A DNA stretch of 64,000 bases from Pseudomonas sp. CFBP 13711 (GTDB lineage Bacteria > Pseudomonadota > Gammaproteobacteria > Pseudomonadales > Pseudomonadaceae), in contig NZ_JACYVI010000014.1 of NCBI RefSeq assembly GCF_014842265.1, positions 38,879 through 102,878 of the forward strand, in the 5' to 3' direction. The position numbers and the translations under genes were made by a program. Under the pieces are notes generated by a model. That model was given only the letters and a program-made list of their open reading frames with translations. It was not told where the DNA came from and ran no database searches. Position 1 is the first letter of the stretch. Each line of letters starts with the position of its first letter. Positions 18,101 to 26,388 of the stretch are shown here, piece by piece.

Positions 18101-19057
18101 ATGAACCGCCCCCTGGACATCGCTTCACGACCACAACTGGCGCTGCAGAACTACCTGGACGCGTTGCTGCATGACGCGACCGAGGAGCTGGAGGCCGTCG
18201 AGTCCGTCGATGAATTTCAAGCGGCCGTGCTCGAAGAGCAGGCCCACGACGCACGCATGCGTTCTGCCGTTGCGGCAGCGGTGGCTGCTGCGCTGCCCCC
18301 TGCGTTGCCGGCGTCGCAGCCTGCTCCCGTGAGCCGGCCTGCGCCGGTCTCGCTCGCCTATACGGCTCAGCCTGAACCGGCCGCCGCGCGGGTGATGGAA
18401 CGTCCGGTCGTTATGCCACCGGTGATTCTGCCGCCCGCCATCGTTCCGCTGGTTGAGCCGGTCGTTGAAGCGCCTGTGGTTGAGGCTCTGGTGGTGGAAG
18501 AACCGCCAACGGCGCTGGTCGAGCCGGTGGTCGACGTGCATCTGTCTGCCCAGCGCACACCGACGCCGCCGCCCACTGGCGATGAACGCCCGGCCTGGGC
18601 GGCCGAGCCGTTCGAATGCCTCTTGTTCGACGTCGCCGGTCTGACCCTCGCGGTGCCACTGGTGTGCCTGGGTTCGATTTACCCGTTGGCCGGCCATGAC
18701 TTGACGCCGCTGTTCGGTCAGCCGGACTGGTTCCTCGGGATCCTGCCGAGCCAGGCCGGCAACCTGAAGGTGCTCGACACGGCGCGCTGGATCATGCCGG
18801 ACCGGTACCGCGACGATTTCCGTCAGGGCCTGCAATACGTTATTTCGGTTCAGGGCTATGAATGGGGGCTGGCGGTGCATCAGGTCAGCCGCTCGTTGCG
18901 CCTGGACCCCAATGAAATCAAATGGCGCACCCATCGTGGTCAGCGACCCTGGCTTGCCGGGACGGTGATCGAGCACATGTGTGCGCTGCTGGACGTTTCC
19001 GAGCTGGCCGAGCTGATTGCCAGTGGCGCGGTCAAGCAGATGAAGACGCATCAATAA
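18101..19057 (+). CDS. CheW-domain protein, ParP-like array-localisation factor
   Basis: 318 aa. It has a short conserved N-terminal helix region (about 1-60), a Pro/Val/Glu-rich low-complexity linker (about 65-150) with repeated EPVVEAPVVEA-like steps, and a C-terminal CheW-like domain (about 165-315, FECLLFDVAGLTLAVPLVCL). This architecture matches ParP-type proteins, which couple a ParA-like ATPase to CheA/receptor arrays. The ParA-like gene is directly upstream and cheW follows after 72 bases. The specific partner contacts are inferred from family knowledge. Confidence 0.88.
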   Translation: MNRPLDIASRPQLALQNYLDALLHDATEELEAVESVDEFQAAVLEEQAHDARMRSAVAAAVAAALPPALPASQPAPVSRPAPVSLAYTAQPEPAAARVMERPVVMPPVILPPAIVPLVEPVVEAPVVEALVVEEPPTALVEPVVDVHLSAQRTPTPPPTGDERPAWAAEPFECLLFDVAGLTLAVPLVCLGSIYPLAGHDLTPLFGQPDWFLGILPSQAGNLKVLDTARWIMPDRYRDDFRQGLQYVISVQGYEWGLAVHQVSRSLRLDPNEIKWRTHRGQRPWLAGTVIEHMCALLDVSELAELIASGAVKQMKTHQ

Positions 19058-19129
19058 ACATCATCAGATCAACACAGGCCGGCGTACGAAACGTCGACCG
19101 CACGGCACAACACGCAAGGGGTTAGGGGT

Positions 19130-19609
19130 ATGAAGAAGTCGTCAGCACAGGGTTCCGAAGATCCGATTCTGCAATGGGTCACCTTCCGCCTGGACAACGA
19201 GTCGTATGGCATCAACGTGATGCAGGTTCAGGAAGTGCTGCGCTACACCGAGATCGCTCCGGTGCCGGGCGCGCCAAGCTACGTGCTGGGGATCATCAAC
19301 CTGCGCGGTAACGTCGTCACTGTCATCGACACCCGTCAGCGCTTTGGTCTGCCGCCGGTTGAAGTCAGCGACAACACGCGTATCGTGATCATCGAGGCCG
19401 ACAAGCAAGTGGTCGGGATCCTGGTCGATAGCGTGGCTGAAGTGGTTTACCTGCGTCAGTCGGAAGTCGAAACCGCGCCGAACGTGGGCAACGACGAATC
19501 CGCCAAGTTCATCCAGGGCGTCTGCAACAAGAACGGCGAACTGCTGATCCTTGTGGAACTGGACAAAATGATGTCCGAGGAAGAGTGGTCCGAGCTGGAG
19601 AACATCTGA
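19130..19609 (+). CDS. cheW: CheW, chemotaxis coupling protein
   Basis: 159 aa, entirely a CheW domain of two beta-barrel subdomains. Clear blocks are QWVTFRLDNESYGINVMQVQ, ITVIDTRQRFGLP-like NVVTVIDTRQRFGLP, and the terminal LILVELDKMMSEEE. It bridges receptors and the CheA P5 domain. An AGGGG site lies just before the ATG. The stop is immediately followed by the next gene. Confidence 0.96.
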   Translation: MKKSSAQGSEDPILQWVTFRLDNESYGINVMQVQEVLRYTEIAPVPGAPSYVLGIINLRGNVVTVIDTRQRFGLPPVEVSDNTRIVIIEADKQVVGILVDSVAEVVYLRQSEVETAPNVGNDESAKFIQGVCNKNGELLILVELDKMMSEEEWSELENI

Positions 19610-20008
19610 TTGATTCTCGATGTGGCGGTTATTTTTCTGGCGGTGTTGTGGGTCGTGAGCGTCGTGATGTTCATGGCCCACACCAAGCGCCTGCGCACCC
19701 TGGCCACGCAGCAGCTGGAGGCGGATTCGCTGCGTGACCAGCGCATCCGCGAGCTGGCCCGGCGCCTGGAAAATTACCAGAGCGGAACGGTGAGAATGGG
19801 CGAGGAACTGCACGAGTTGCGTTCCATCATCGCGCTGTTGCCGGACAAGATCACTGCCCTCGAGCAGCGCGATCCCTCGACCCTGTCCTTCGCCCAGGCC
19901 GCCCGCCTGGTCGGCATGGGCGCCAGCATCGACGAACTCACCCAGTCCTGCGGCCTGACCCAGGCCGAAGCGCAGTTGATGACCAAGGTGCATGGTCATA
20001 ATCGGTAG
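19610..20008 (+). CDS. DUF2802 family membrane-anchored protein
   Basis: 132 aa starting at TTG 19610, adjacent to the cheW stop. An N-terminal membrane helix (about 2-24) is followed by a coiled-coil region with heptad-like spacing (LATQQLEADSLRDQRIRELA). A compact C-terminal segment, MGASIDELTQSCGLTQAEAQLM, resembles a winged/helix-turn-helix tail. It matches the DUF2802 proteins regularly encoded after cheW in Pseudomonas. Its function is not established. Confidence 0.82.
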   Translation: MILDVAVIFLAVLWVVSVVMFMAHTKRLRTLATQQLEADSLRDQRIRELARRLENYQSGTVRMGEELHELRSIIALLPDKITALEQRDPSTLSFAQAARLVGMGASIDELTQSCGLTQAEAQLMTKVHGHNR

Positions 20009-21366
20009 GTGAGGGGGCTGTCGTCGCTGCTTCGCGTGCACGCTCAGTCCCACCCACCATGACGACACCGCGGAATTATCTGCCGATACATGAACTGTAG
20101 GAGTGAGCTTGCTCGCGAACAGGGTCTTTCAACCGCTGCATTTTTAGCGGATGTACCGGCCTCTTCGTGAGCAAGGTGGAGCGCCACCCCGGTCACTCCA
20201 ACAGGTCCTGCAACAACCGGAAATCCCGAGCCGAATCACCCTCCGGTGGGAGTCGAGCTTGCTCGCGAAGGCTTACTTTCAGCCCCCTAGAAAGTGGCTG
20301 AATGTCCCGGCCTCTTCGAGAGCAAGGTGGAGCGCCACCCCGGTCACTCCCACAGGTCCTGCAACAACCGGAAATCCCGAGCCGAATCACCCTCCCGTGG
20401 GAGTCGAGCTTGCTCGCGAAGGCTTACTTTCAGCCCCCGAGGCAGTGGCTGAATGCCCCGGCCTCTTCGTGAGCAAGGTGGAGCGCCACCCCGGTCACTC
20501 CCACAGGCCCTGCAACAACCGGAAATCCCGAGCTGAATCACCCTCCCGTGGGAGTCGAGCTTGCTCGCGAAGACTTACTTTCAGTCCCCGAGAAAGTGGC
20601 TGAATGTCCCGGCCTCTTCGTGAGCAAGCTCACTCCCACAGGTCCTGCAACAACCGGAAATCCCGAGCTGAATCACCCTCCCGTGGGAGTCGAGCTTGCT
20701 CGCGAAGACTTACTTTCAGCCCCAGCGAAAGTGGCTGAATGTACCGGCCTCTTCGTTAGCAAGCTCACTCCCACAGGTCCTGCAACAACCGGAAATCCCG
20801 AGCTGAATCACCCTCCCGTGGGAGTCGAGCTTGCTCGCGAAGGCGTACTTTCAGTCCCCGAGAAAGCGGCTGAATGTACCGGCCTCTTCGTGAGCAAGCT
20901 CACTCCCACCGGTCCTGCAACAAGCGGAAATCCCGAGCCGAATCACCCTCCCGTGGGAGTCGAGCTTGCTCGCGAAGACTTACTTTCAGCCCCAGAGAAA
21001 GTGGCTGAATGTACCGGCCTCTTCGTGAGCAAGCTCACTCCCACAGGTCCTCCTACAACCGAAGATTTCGAGCCGAGCCACCCTCCCGTGGGAGTCGAGC
21101 TTACTCGCGAAGGCTTACTTTCAGCCCCCGAGGCAGTGGCTGAATGCCCCGGCCTCTTCGTGAGCAAGCTCACTCCCACAGGTCTTGCAACAACCGGCGA
21201 TTTTGAGTCAGCCCACCGTCATGTGGGAGCGAGCTTGCTCGCGAATTGGACTTTTCAACCGCTGCATTTTTAGCGGATGTCCCGGCCTCTTCGTGAGCAA
21301 GCTCACTCCCACAGGGGCAGTGTTAGCCGAGCGACCGCGTGGCGTCGGCCGCGGGCGGGCCTCCAC
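20009..21366. repeat. 1.2-kb tandem REP array between converging genes
   Basis: From about 20093 to 21316, REP palindromes of the GAGCTTGCTCGCGAA form alternate with their inverses in a regular array. Their starts (20105, 20255, 20406, 20557, 20692, 20827, 20962, 21097, 21231) give spacings of 150, 151, 151, 135, 135, 135, 135 and 134. The 16-base difference comes from an expanded inner hairpin (GTGGAGCGCCACC) in the first units. The array lies between the DUF2802 gene and the converging FlhB-tail/FliK pair. Long frames across it, such as 20548-21273, are by-products of the 45-codon period. Confidence 0.93.
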
Positions 21367-21687
21367 TCAACGCGGTGTGATATCCCGCTCCACCGGCCCG
21401 GCATTCGGGTCGAAGCCCACCGGAAACTTGCCTTTCAGGTGCCAGGCAAACGCGATGATTTCGGCGATGGTCAGGTACAGCTCCTGGGGGATGCTGTCGC
21501 CCAATTCCAGGCGGGCGAACATTTTTACCAGTTCGGCGTTTTCGTAGATCGGCACCTTGTACTCCCGGGCGATCGCCAGAATGGCTTCCGCCAGGCTGTC
21601 ATCGCCCTTGGCCGTCAGCGTCGGGGCCTGGTGGCCGTCGTAGCTCAGGGCAATGGCCTGACGCGGGGTCTGTTCGGGTTTGCTCAT
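21367..21687 (-). CDS. FlhB C-terminal-like protein (type III export switch homologue)
   Basis: 106 aa on the minus strand, starting at ATG 21687 inside the fliK stop (ATGA overlap). It resembles only the cytoplasmic C-terminal domain of FlhB/YscU: AIALSYDGHQAPTLTAKG, AREYKVPIYENAELVKMF and a C-terminal ELYLTIAEIIAFAWHLKGK. The NPTH autocleavage motif is replaced by SYDG-type sequence, so it should not self-cleave. Such FhlB-like proteins often accompany FliK; one in Salmonella partly substitutes for the FlhB C-terminal domain. The role here is inferred from pairing with FliK. Confidence 0.85.
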   Translation of the reverse strand: MSKPEQTPRQAIALSYDGHQAPTLTAKGDDSLAEAILAIAREYKVPIYENAELVKMFARLELGDSIPQELYLTIAEIIAFAWHLKGKFPVGFDPNAGPVERDITPR

Positions 21688-23318
21688 CAGGCGTTCTCGT
21701 CGATCCAGCGTTGTTCGAGCACGGTCCGTGGCCCTTGGGGCGGCACGCCACGGTTGCACTCCAGTTCCTTGACGTTCAGACCGCACGCCACCAACCGCGC
21801 ACGCAGATTATCCAGCTCGCTGGAAATCAACTCGGCGCTGCCTTCGCGTTCCGCCCACAACTGGCTGGCGATGCTGCCGGCAATCAGTTGCGCCTGCACT
21901 TGCAACGGGCCGAGGGGCTCCAGATCAAACGCCAGCTCCAACCGCCAGAGCTTTTCTCGCTCCTTGGCTTCCTGCACTGGCGTGTCGGAATGCTCGTCGC
22001 GCTCAGGCGTTTCCTCGCGCTGAACCTTGACTTGCAACGGCACGATGTCGTGGGCGTTGCGCATAGGAATCTCCAGCTGCCACGTGGTCACCTGGGTGCC
22101 GTCGGCATTGGTGCGGGTCTGCTCCAGGCCGCCCAGTTGATGGCTCTGCAGGCGCGAAATCGCCCCTGCCGCCAGCTTCAACAGCATCTCCAGGTCGTCC
22201 TTGCTCTCCGGATGGCCGAGGGTGCGCGGTGGTAATGGAAAGTTGATCGTATCGCTCGGCGGCGCCACCAGCCCCAGGGTGCCGAAAGCGCTGCGCAACA
22301 CGCTGGGCATGGCCCGCGCCAGGGTATTGCCGGCGGCAGCAGCGTCATAACTGACGTTGCCCGGCAGCCCCGGCAGGAGTTGTGTGACCAGCCGCAGCAG
22401 ATTGGCTTTCATGTCCGGCACCAGCGTCGGGTTCTGCCCGGCGAGCAAGCGTGACTCCATGAACAGCCCGCTGGCATTCAGCGCCTGGGCGACGCCCTTG
22501 GCGGTGGTCATCTGCGGAATGTCCGGCAGATCGGCCAGCAGTTGCTCGATGCTGGCCCGCAGCGACGGCGAAAGATCGTCGCCATCGGCAGCCGGCGGCG
22601 GCATGTTTTGCAACGCCGTGATCAGGCCCTGCAGCGAGCCCTGACGGCTTTGCTGCGTCGACAGCTGCTGCGCCAGGGCCAGTTCGTCCAGACGATTGGG
22701 CAGGGCGACGAAATTCAGCGCCTGACTGTTCTGCACCTGGGCGCTGAGCAGACTGCCGACCCGCAACGGCTGCGGGCTGTCGACGGTCAGGCTGGTGCCG
22801 GCCAGGGCTGTGTTAAGGAGTATGACGATGGAACGGTAATTGGCTGGCTGCGCGCTGGCTGAGGATTGCCCGAGGGATTGCCCCGCCAACTGCGCGACAT
22901 TCTGCGCCGCGACTTGCGTGGTCAGCACTTTGCCTTGCAGCAGCGTGCCAGCGGGCAGTTGCCGCGTGTCGATGCTGGTGAGGCTGTTGGTGACGGCTTT
23001 CTGCAGGTCCAGCACGCTGATGGTCAGCGTGTCGGCGGAACCCTGGGCGACGTTGACGCTGGTGCCGGGCGTCAGCGGCAGCGAACTGCTGACGGGGAGG
23101 GTGGTTTGCCGGCCGTTGTCCATGGTCAGTTTGAGCAACAGCTGAAAGTCCTGCCCCAGTTGCTTGAGACTCACCACTTCAGCGCTGGCCACCTGACCCG
23201 AGGTCAACAGCCCTTCGCGCGGCTCCATCAGCTTGAGCACTTCGCCCGCCGGTACGCCTGCGCGCAGCAAGGCCGTGGCCGCTGCTACTGGAGAAAGATT
23301 GGGTATATCGCCTGTCAT
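21687..23318 (-). CDS. fliK: FliK-like flagellar hook-length control protein
   Basis: 543 aa on the minus strand. The N-terminal two-thirds are variable and rich in Gln/Leu/Ser, as expected of the ruler part. The C-terminal domain (about 400-540) has the FliK substrate-switch pattern (LWRLELAFDLEPLGPLQVQA) with the LRARLVACGLNVKELEC end. FliK measures the hook and triggers the FlhB switch. It is encoded in an operon with the FlhB-tail homologue and divergent from ccmA. Pseudomonas genomes usually carry a second fliK in the main flagellar locus, so this may be a paralogue. Confidence 0.82.
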   Translation of the reverse strand: MTGDIPNLSPVAAATALLRAGVPAGEVLKLMEPREGLLTSGQVASAEVVSLKQLGQDFQLLLKLTMDNGRQTTLPVSSSLPLTPGTSVNVAQGSADTLTISVLDLQKAVTNSLTSIDTRQLPAGTLLQGKVLTTQVAAQNVAQLAGQSLGQSSASAQPANYRSIVILLNTALAGTSLTVDSPQPLRVGSLLSAQVQNSQALNFVALPNRLDELALAQQLSTQQSRQGSLQGLITALQNMPPPAADGDDLSPSLRASIEQLLADLPDIPQMTTAKGVAQALNASGLFMESRLLAGQNPTLVPDMKANLLRLVTQLLPGLPGNVSYDAAAAGNTLARAMPSVLRSAFGTLGLVAPPSDTINFPLPPRTLGHPESKDDLEMLLKLAAGAISRLQSHQLGGLEQTRTNADGTQVTTWQLEIPMRNAHDIVPLQVKVQREETPERDEHSDTPVQEAKEREKLWRLELAFDLEPLGPLQVQAQLIAGSIASQLWAEREGSAELISSELDNLRARLVACGLNVKELECNRGVPPQGPRTVLEQRWIDENA

Positions 23319-23344
23319 CAGATCCCGACTCGGTAAATTTGCGC

Positions 23345-23373
23345 TCTGAGTGGCGGGGCCGGGTATGTATAAT
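23345..23373 (+). promoter_or_regulatory. likely sigma-70 promoter of the ccm operon
   Basis: A perfect TATAAT at 23368-23373, with a weak -35 region 17 bases upstream (TCTGAG at 23345), lies in the 160-base divergent gap between fliK and ccmA. A start near 23380 would leave a leader of about 100 bases before ccmA. Confidence 0.5.
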
Positions 23374-23479
23374 CCGGCACCGACTGCGTCGGCGGTCCAC
23401 CGTTAAGCTGCATCAGTATAACGGCCGTCATGATCCCGACTTGAACCGCCGTGCCGCTGCCACCGAAAAGAAGGTCCCC

Positions 23480-24115
23480 ATGCCGATCCCCGTTCTTGAA
23501 GCCGTGGCGCTGACTTGCGAGCGTGACTGGCGCCTGCTGTTCGAGCATCTCGAATTGCGGTTGAGCGCGGGTGATATGGTGCAGATCAGCGGCCCCAACG
23601 GCAGCGGCAAGACCAGCCTGCTGCGCCTGTTGTGCGGGCTGATGCAGCCCACCGCCGGCAGCGTGCTGCTGGACGGCAAACCCCTCGCCAGTCAACGCGC
23701 TGAACTGACTCGCCACCTGCTGTGGATCGGCCACGCTGCCGGCATCAAAGATTTACTCACCCCCCTGGAAAACCTCGCCTGGCTCTGCGCGCTGCACACG
23801 CCCGTGGACGCCGCCGACATCTGGCGCGCCCTCGAAGCGGTCGGCCTGCGCGGCTTTGAAGACGTGCCGTGTCACACCCTGTCGGCCGGCCAGCGCCGCC
23901 GCGTCGCACTGGCCCGCCTGTATTTGCCCGGCCCCGGCCTGTGGATGCTCGACGAACCCTTCACCGCGCTGGACAAACAGGGCGTCGCGCAACTCGAAGC
24001 GCACCTAACGGCTCACTGTGAAAACGGCGGCGCCGTGGTGCTGACCACGCACCACACGCTGAGCCGCACACCCGCAGGTTATCGCGATCTGGACCTGGGG
24101 CAGTGGGCGGCATGA
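23480..24115 (+). CDS. ccmA: CcmA, heme-exporter ATPase
   Basis: 211 aa from ATG 23480; upstream codons in the frame have no support. It is an ABC ATPase with Walker A GPNGSGKTSLLRLL (about 38-51), signature LSAGQRRRVALARL and Walker B LWMLDEPFTALD. With CcmB, CcmC and CcmD it drives release of holo-CcmE during cytochrome c maturation. First gene of the ccm operon. The stop overlaps the ccmB start as ATGA. Confidence 0.96.
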   Translation: MPIPVLEAVALTCERDWRLLFEHLELRLSAGDMVQISGPNGSGKTSLLRLLCGLMQPTAGSVLLDGKPLASQRAELTRHLLWIGHAAGIKDLLTPLENLAWLCALHTPVDAADIWRALEAVGLRGFEDVPCHTLSAGQRRRVALARLYLPGPGLWMLDEPFTALDKQGVAQLEAHLTAHCENGGAVVLTTHHTLSRTPAGYRDLDLGQWAA

Positions 24116-24783
24116 GTCAGGTGTTTACCCTGCTGATCGCCCGGGAAGCGCGCCTGCTGTTTCGGCGCCCGGCCGAGCTGCTTAACCCGCTGGTGTTCTT
24201 CGCCATCGTCATCGCGCTGTTTCCCCTGGCCGTCGGCCCTGACACGCAACTGCTGCAGCGCCTGTCGCCAGGGTTGGTGTGGGTGGCCGCGCTGTTGTCC
24301 GTGCTGCTGTCGCTGGACGGCCTGTTCCGCAGCGATTTCGAAGACGGCTCCCTCGAACAGTGGGTGCTGTCGTCGCAGCCGCTGGAGCTGCTGGTGCTGG
24401 CCAAAGTGCTGGCGCACTGGGCGTTTTCCGGGCTGGCGCTGGTGTTGCTGTCGCCGCTGCTGGCGCTGATGCTGGGCCTGCCCACTGCGTGTTTGCCGGT
24501 GTTGCTGCTGTCGCTGCTGCTGGGCACGCCGGTGCTGAGCCTGCTCGGCGCGGTGGGTGCGGCCTTGACCGTAGGGCTCAAGCGCGGCGGTTTGCTGCTG
24601 GCGTTGTTGATTCTGCCGCTGTACATCCCGGTGCTGATTCTCGGTAGCGGCGCCCTCCAGGCTGCACTTGAGGGCATGCCCGCGACCGGTTATCTGCTTT
24701 GGCTTGGCAGCCTGACGGCACTGGCGGTAACCCTGACGCCCTTTGCAATTGCCGCTGGTTTGAAGATCAGCGTTGGCGAATAA
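24112..24783 (+). CDS. ccmB: CcmB, heme-exporter membrane protein
   Basis: 223 aa from ATG 24112 with six predicted membrane helices and the family N terminus FTLLIAREARLLFRRPAELL. The conserved FEDGSLEQWVLS block lies in the first cytoplasmic loop. It is the membrane partner of CcmA in the ABC complex. It starts inside the ccmA stop codon. A 149-base gap separates it from ccmC, larger than the other gaps in this otherwise packed operon. Confidence 0.96.
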   Translation: MSQVFTLLIAREARLLFRRPAELLNPLVFFAIVIALFPLAVGPDTQLLQRLSPGLVWVAALLSVLLSLDGLFRSDFEDGSLEQWVLSSQPLELLVLAKVLAHWAFSGLALVLLSPLLALMLGLPTACLPVLLLSLLLGTPVLSLLGAVGAALTVGLKRGGLLLALLILPLYIPVLILGSGALQAALEGMPATGYLLWLGSLTALAVTLTPFAIAAGLKISVGE

Positions 24784-24932
24784 TCGCACCCTGACCGAGC
24801 GGACAGTTTTTCCGTCGGCAGGTCCCGGACGCTTCAGCCATAAGAAGCGCCTTGCCCTGACAGCGCCTCTGGCTGAGACGCACTGTGATAACAAGCACCG
24901 TGATGAAAGCACCGTGATGAAAAGGCAGCGAG
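24784..24932 (+). other. ccmB-ccmC spacer with a short tandem repeat
   Basis: 149 bases with no gene. At its 3' end GCACCGTGATGAAA occurs twice back to back (about 24894-24921), then GGCAGCGAG leads into the ccmC start. The spacer is an exception in an operon whose other genes overlap or nearly touch. Confidence 0.6.
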
Positions 24933-25742
24933 ATGAACACAAGCGCCAAGGCTAAAGGCGGCATGAGTTGGGCCTGGTTCCACAAACTCGGTTCGCCCAA
25001 ATGGTTTTACGGCATCAGCGGCCGTCTGCTGCCGTGGCTGAGCATCGCTGCGGCGCTGTTGATCGCCATCGGCGTGGTCTGGGGCCTGGCGTTCGCGCCC
25101 CCTGACTACCAGCAAGGCAACAGCTTTCGCATCATTTATATCCACGTGCCAGCGGCGATGCTGGCTCAGTCCTGCTACGTGATGATGGCCGTGTGCGGCG
25201 TGGTGGGGCTGGTCTGGAAGATGAAGATGGCCGATGTCGCCCTGCAATGCGCAGCGCCCATCGGTGCGTGGATGACCGCCCTGGCGCTGGTCACCGGCGC
25301 GATCTGGGGCAAGCCGACGTGGGGCTCGTGGTGGGTCTGGGATGCGCGGCTGACGTCGATGCTTATTTTGCTGTTTCTGTATTTCGGCCTGATCGCGCTG
25401 GGCAACGCCATCACCAACCGCGACAGCGCCGCCAAGGCCTGCGCCGTGCTGGCCATTGTTGGCGTGATCAACATCCCGATTATCAAGTATTCGGTGGAAT
25501 GGTGGAGCACCCTGCACCAGGGCGCGACCTTCAGCCTGACGGAAAAGCCGGCCATGCCCGCTGAAATGTGGCTGCCGCTGCTGTTCACCGTGCTCGGGTT
25601 TTACTGCTTCTTCGGCGCGGTGCTGCTCATGCGTATGCGCCTGGAAGTGCTCAAGCGCGAGGCCAGGGCCGGTTGGGTCAAGGAGGTATTGATGAAGCAC
25701 CTTGGCCACCCAGCGCCTCCGAGCAACGGAGCCGAACGATGA
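24933..25742 (+). CDS. ccmC: CcmC, heme lyase/CcmE loading protein
   Basis: 269 aa from ATG 24933; ATG 24963 (MSWAWFHK) is an alternative 10 codons in. Six membrane helices surround the Trp-rich WWD domain WGSWWVWDARLTS (about 130-142), which binds heme at the periplasmic face; two conserved His flank it (YIHVPAAM and LHQGAT). It attaches heme to CcmE. Overlaps ccmD by 4 bases. Confidence 0.96.
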   Translation: MNTSAKAKGGMSWAWFHKLGSPKWFYGISGRLLPWLSIAAALLIAIGVVWGLAFAPPDYQQGNSFRIIYIHVPAAMLAQSCYVMMAVCGVVGLVWKMKMADVALQCAAPIGAWMTALALVTGAIWGKPTWGSWWVWDARLTSMLILLFLYFGLIALGNAITNRDSAAKACAVLAIVGVINIPIIKYSVEWWSTLHQGATFSLTEKPAMPAEMWLPLLFTVLGFYCFFGAVLLMRMRLEVLKREARAGWVKEVLMKHLGHPAPPSNGAER

Positions 25743-25915
25743 GCTTCGAGTCTTTCAGCGATTTTCTCGCCATGGGCAAGCACGGGCTTTACGTCTGGTC
25801 GGCCTATGGCATCTGTTTCACCGTGCTGGCGATCAACGTCCTGGCACCGGTTGTCGCGCGTCGGCGTTACCTGCAACAAGAGGCGCGTCGTCTGCGCCGG
25901 GAGAGCATCACGTGA
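25739..25915 (+). CDS. ccmD: CcmD, small membrane protein of the heme-handling complex
   Basis: 58 aa from ATG 25739, overlapping the ccmC stop. A larger frame from 25568 covers it but begins inside ccmC. It has the CcmD pattern: short N terminus, KHGLYVWSAYGICFTVLAIN membrane segment and an Arg-rich cytoplasmic tail. It stabilises CcmC/CcmE and aids holo-CcmE release. Its stop overlaps the GTG start of ccmE. Confidence 0.93.
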   Translation: MSFESFSDFLAMGKHGLYVWSAYGICFTVLAINVLAPVVARRRYLQQEARRLRRESIT

Positions 25916-26385
25916 ATCCGCTGCGAAAAAAGCGCCTGTTGATCATCGTGGCGATCCTCGCCGGGGTCGGCATCGCGGTCAGCCTTGCACTCAGCGCGCT
26001 GAAGGAAAACATCAACCTGTTCTACACCCCGACCCAGATCGCCGACGGCGAAGCGCCCCGTGACACACGGATTCGCGCCGGTGGCATGGTCGTCCAGGGT
26101 TCGCTGCAGCGCTCGTCGGATTCGCTGGATGTCACCTTTGCCGTCACCGATTTCAACAAGTCGGTGCCCATCACCTATCGCGGCATCCTGCCGGACCTGT
26201 TCCGTGAAGGGCAGGGCATCGTCGCCCTCGGCAAACTCAATGCTGACGGTGTGGTCGTTGCCGATGAAGTGCTGGCCAAACACGACGAAAAATACATGCC
26301 GCCCGAAGTCGCGAAAGCGCTGAAAGACAGCGGCCAGCCCGCGCCCGCCGCCACGCCCGCCGCTCTCCCGGACAAACAGGGGTAA
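25912..26385 (+). CDS. ccmE: CcmE, periplasmic heme chaperone
   Basis: 157 aa from GTG 25912. An N-terminal membrane anchor (about 8-28) is followed by an OB-fold beta barrel (about 45-130), with blocks RIRAGGMVVQGSL and VPITYRGILPDLFREGQG. The heme-attaching His124 is in AKHDEKYMPPEV, the defining HxxxY site. The C-terminal tail is Pro/Ala-rich. It passes heme from CcmC to CcmF. Confidence 0.96.
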   Translation: MNPLRKKRLLIIVAILAGVGIAVSLALSALKENINLFYTPTQIADGEAPRDTRIRAGGMVVQGSLQRSSDSLDVTFAVTDFNKSVPITYRGILPDLFREGQGIVALGKLNADGVVVADEVLAKHDEKYMPPEVAKALKDSGQPAPAATPAALPDKQG

Positions 26386-26388
26386 ACG

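Noticed and set aside
20548..21273. 241-aa open frame with a 45-residue repeating sequence
   Set aside because: It is produced by the 135-base REP array (45 codons per unit); REP palindromes explain every repeat and there is no family resemblance.
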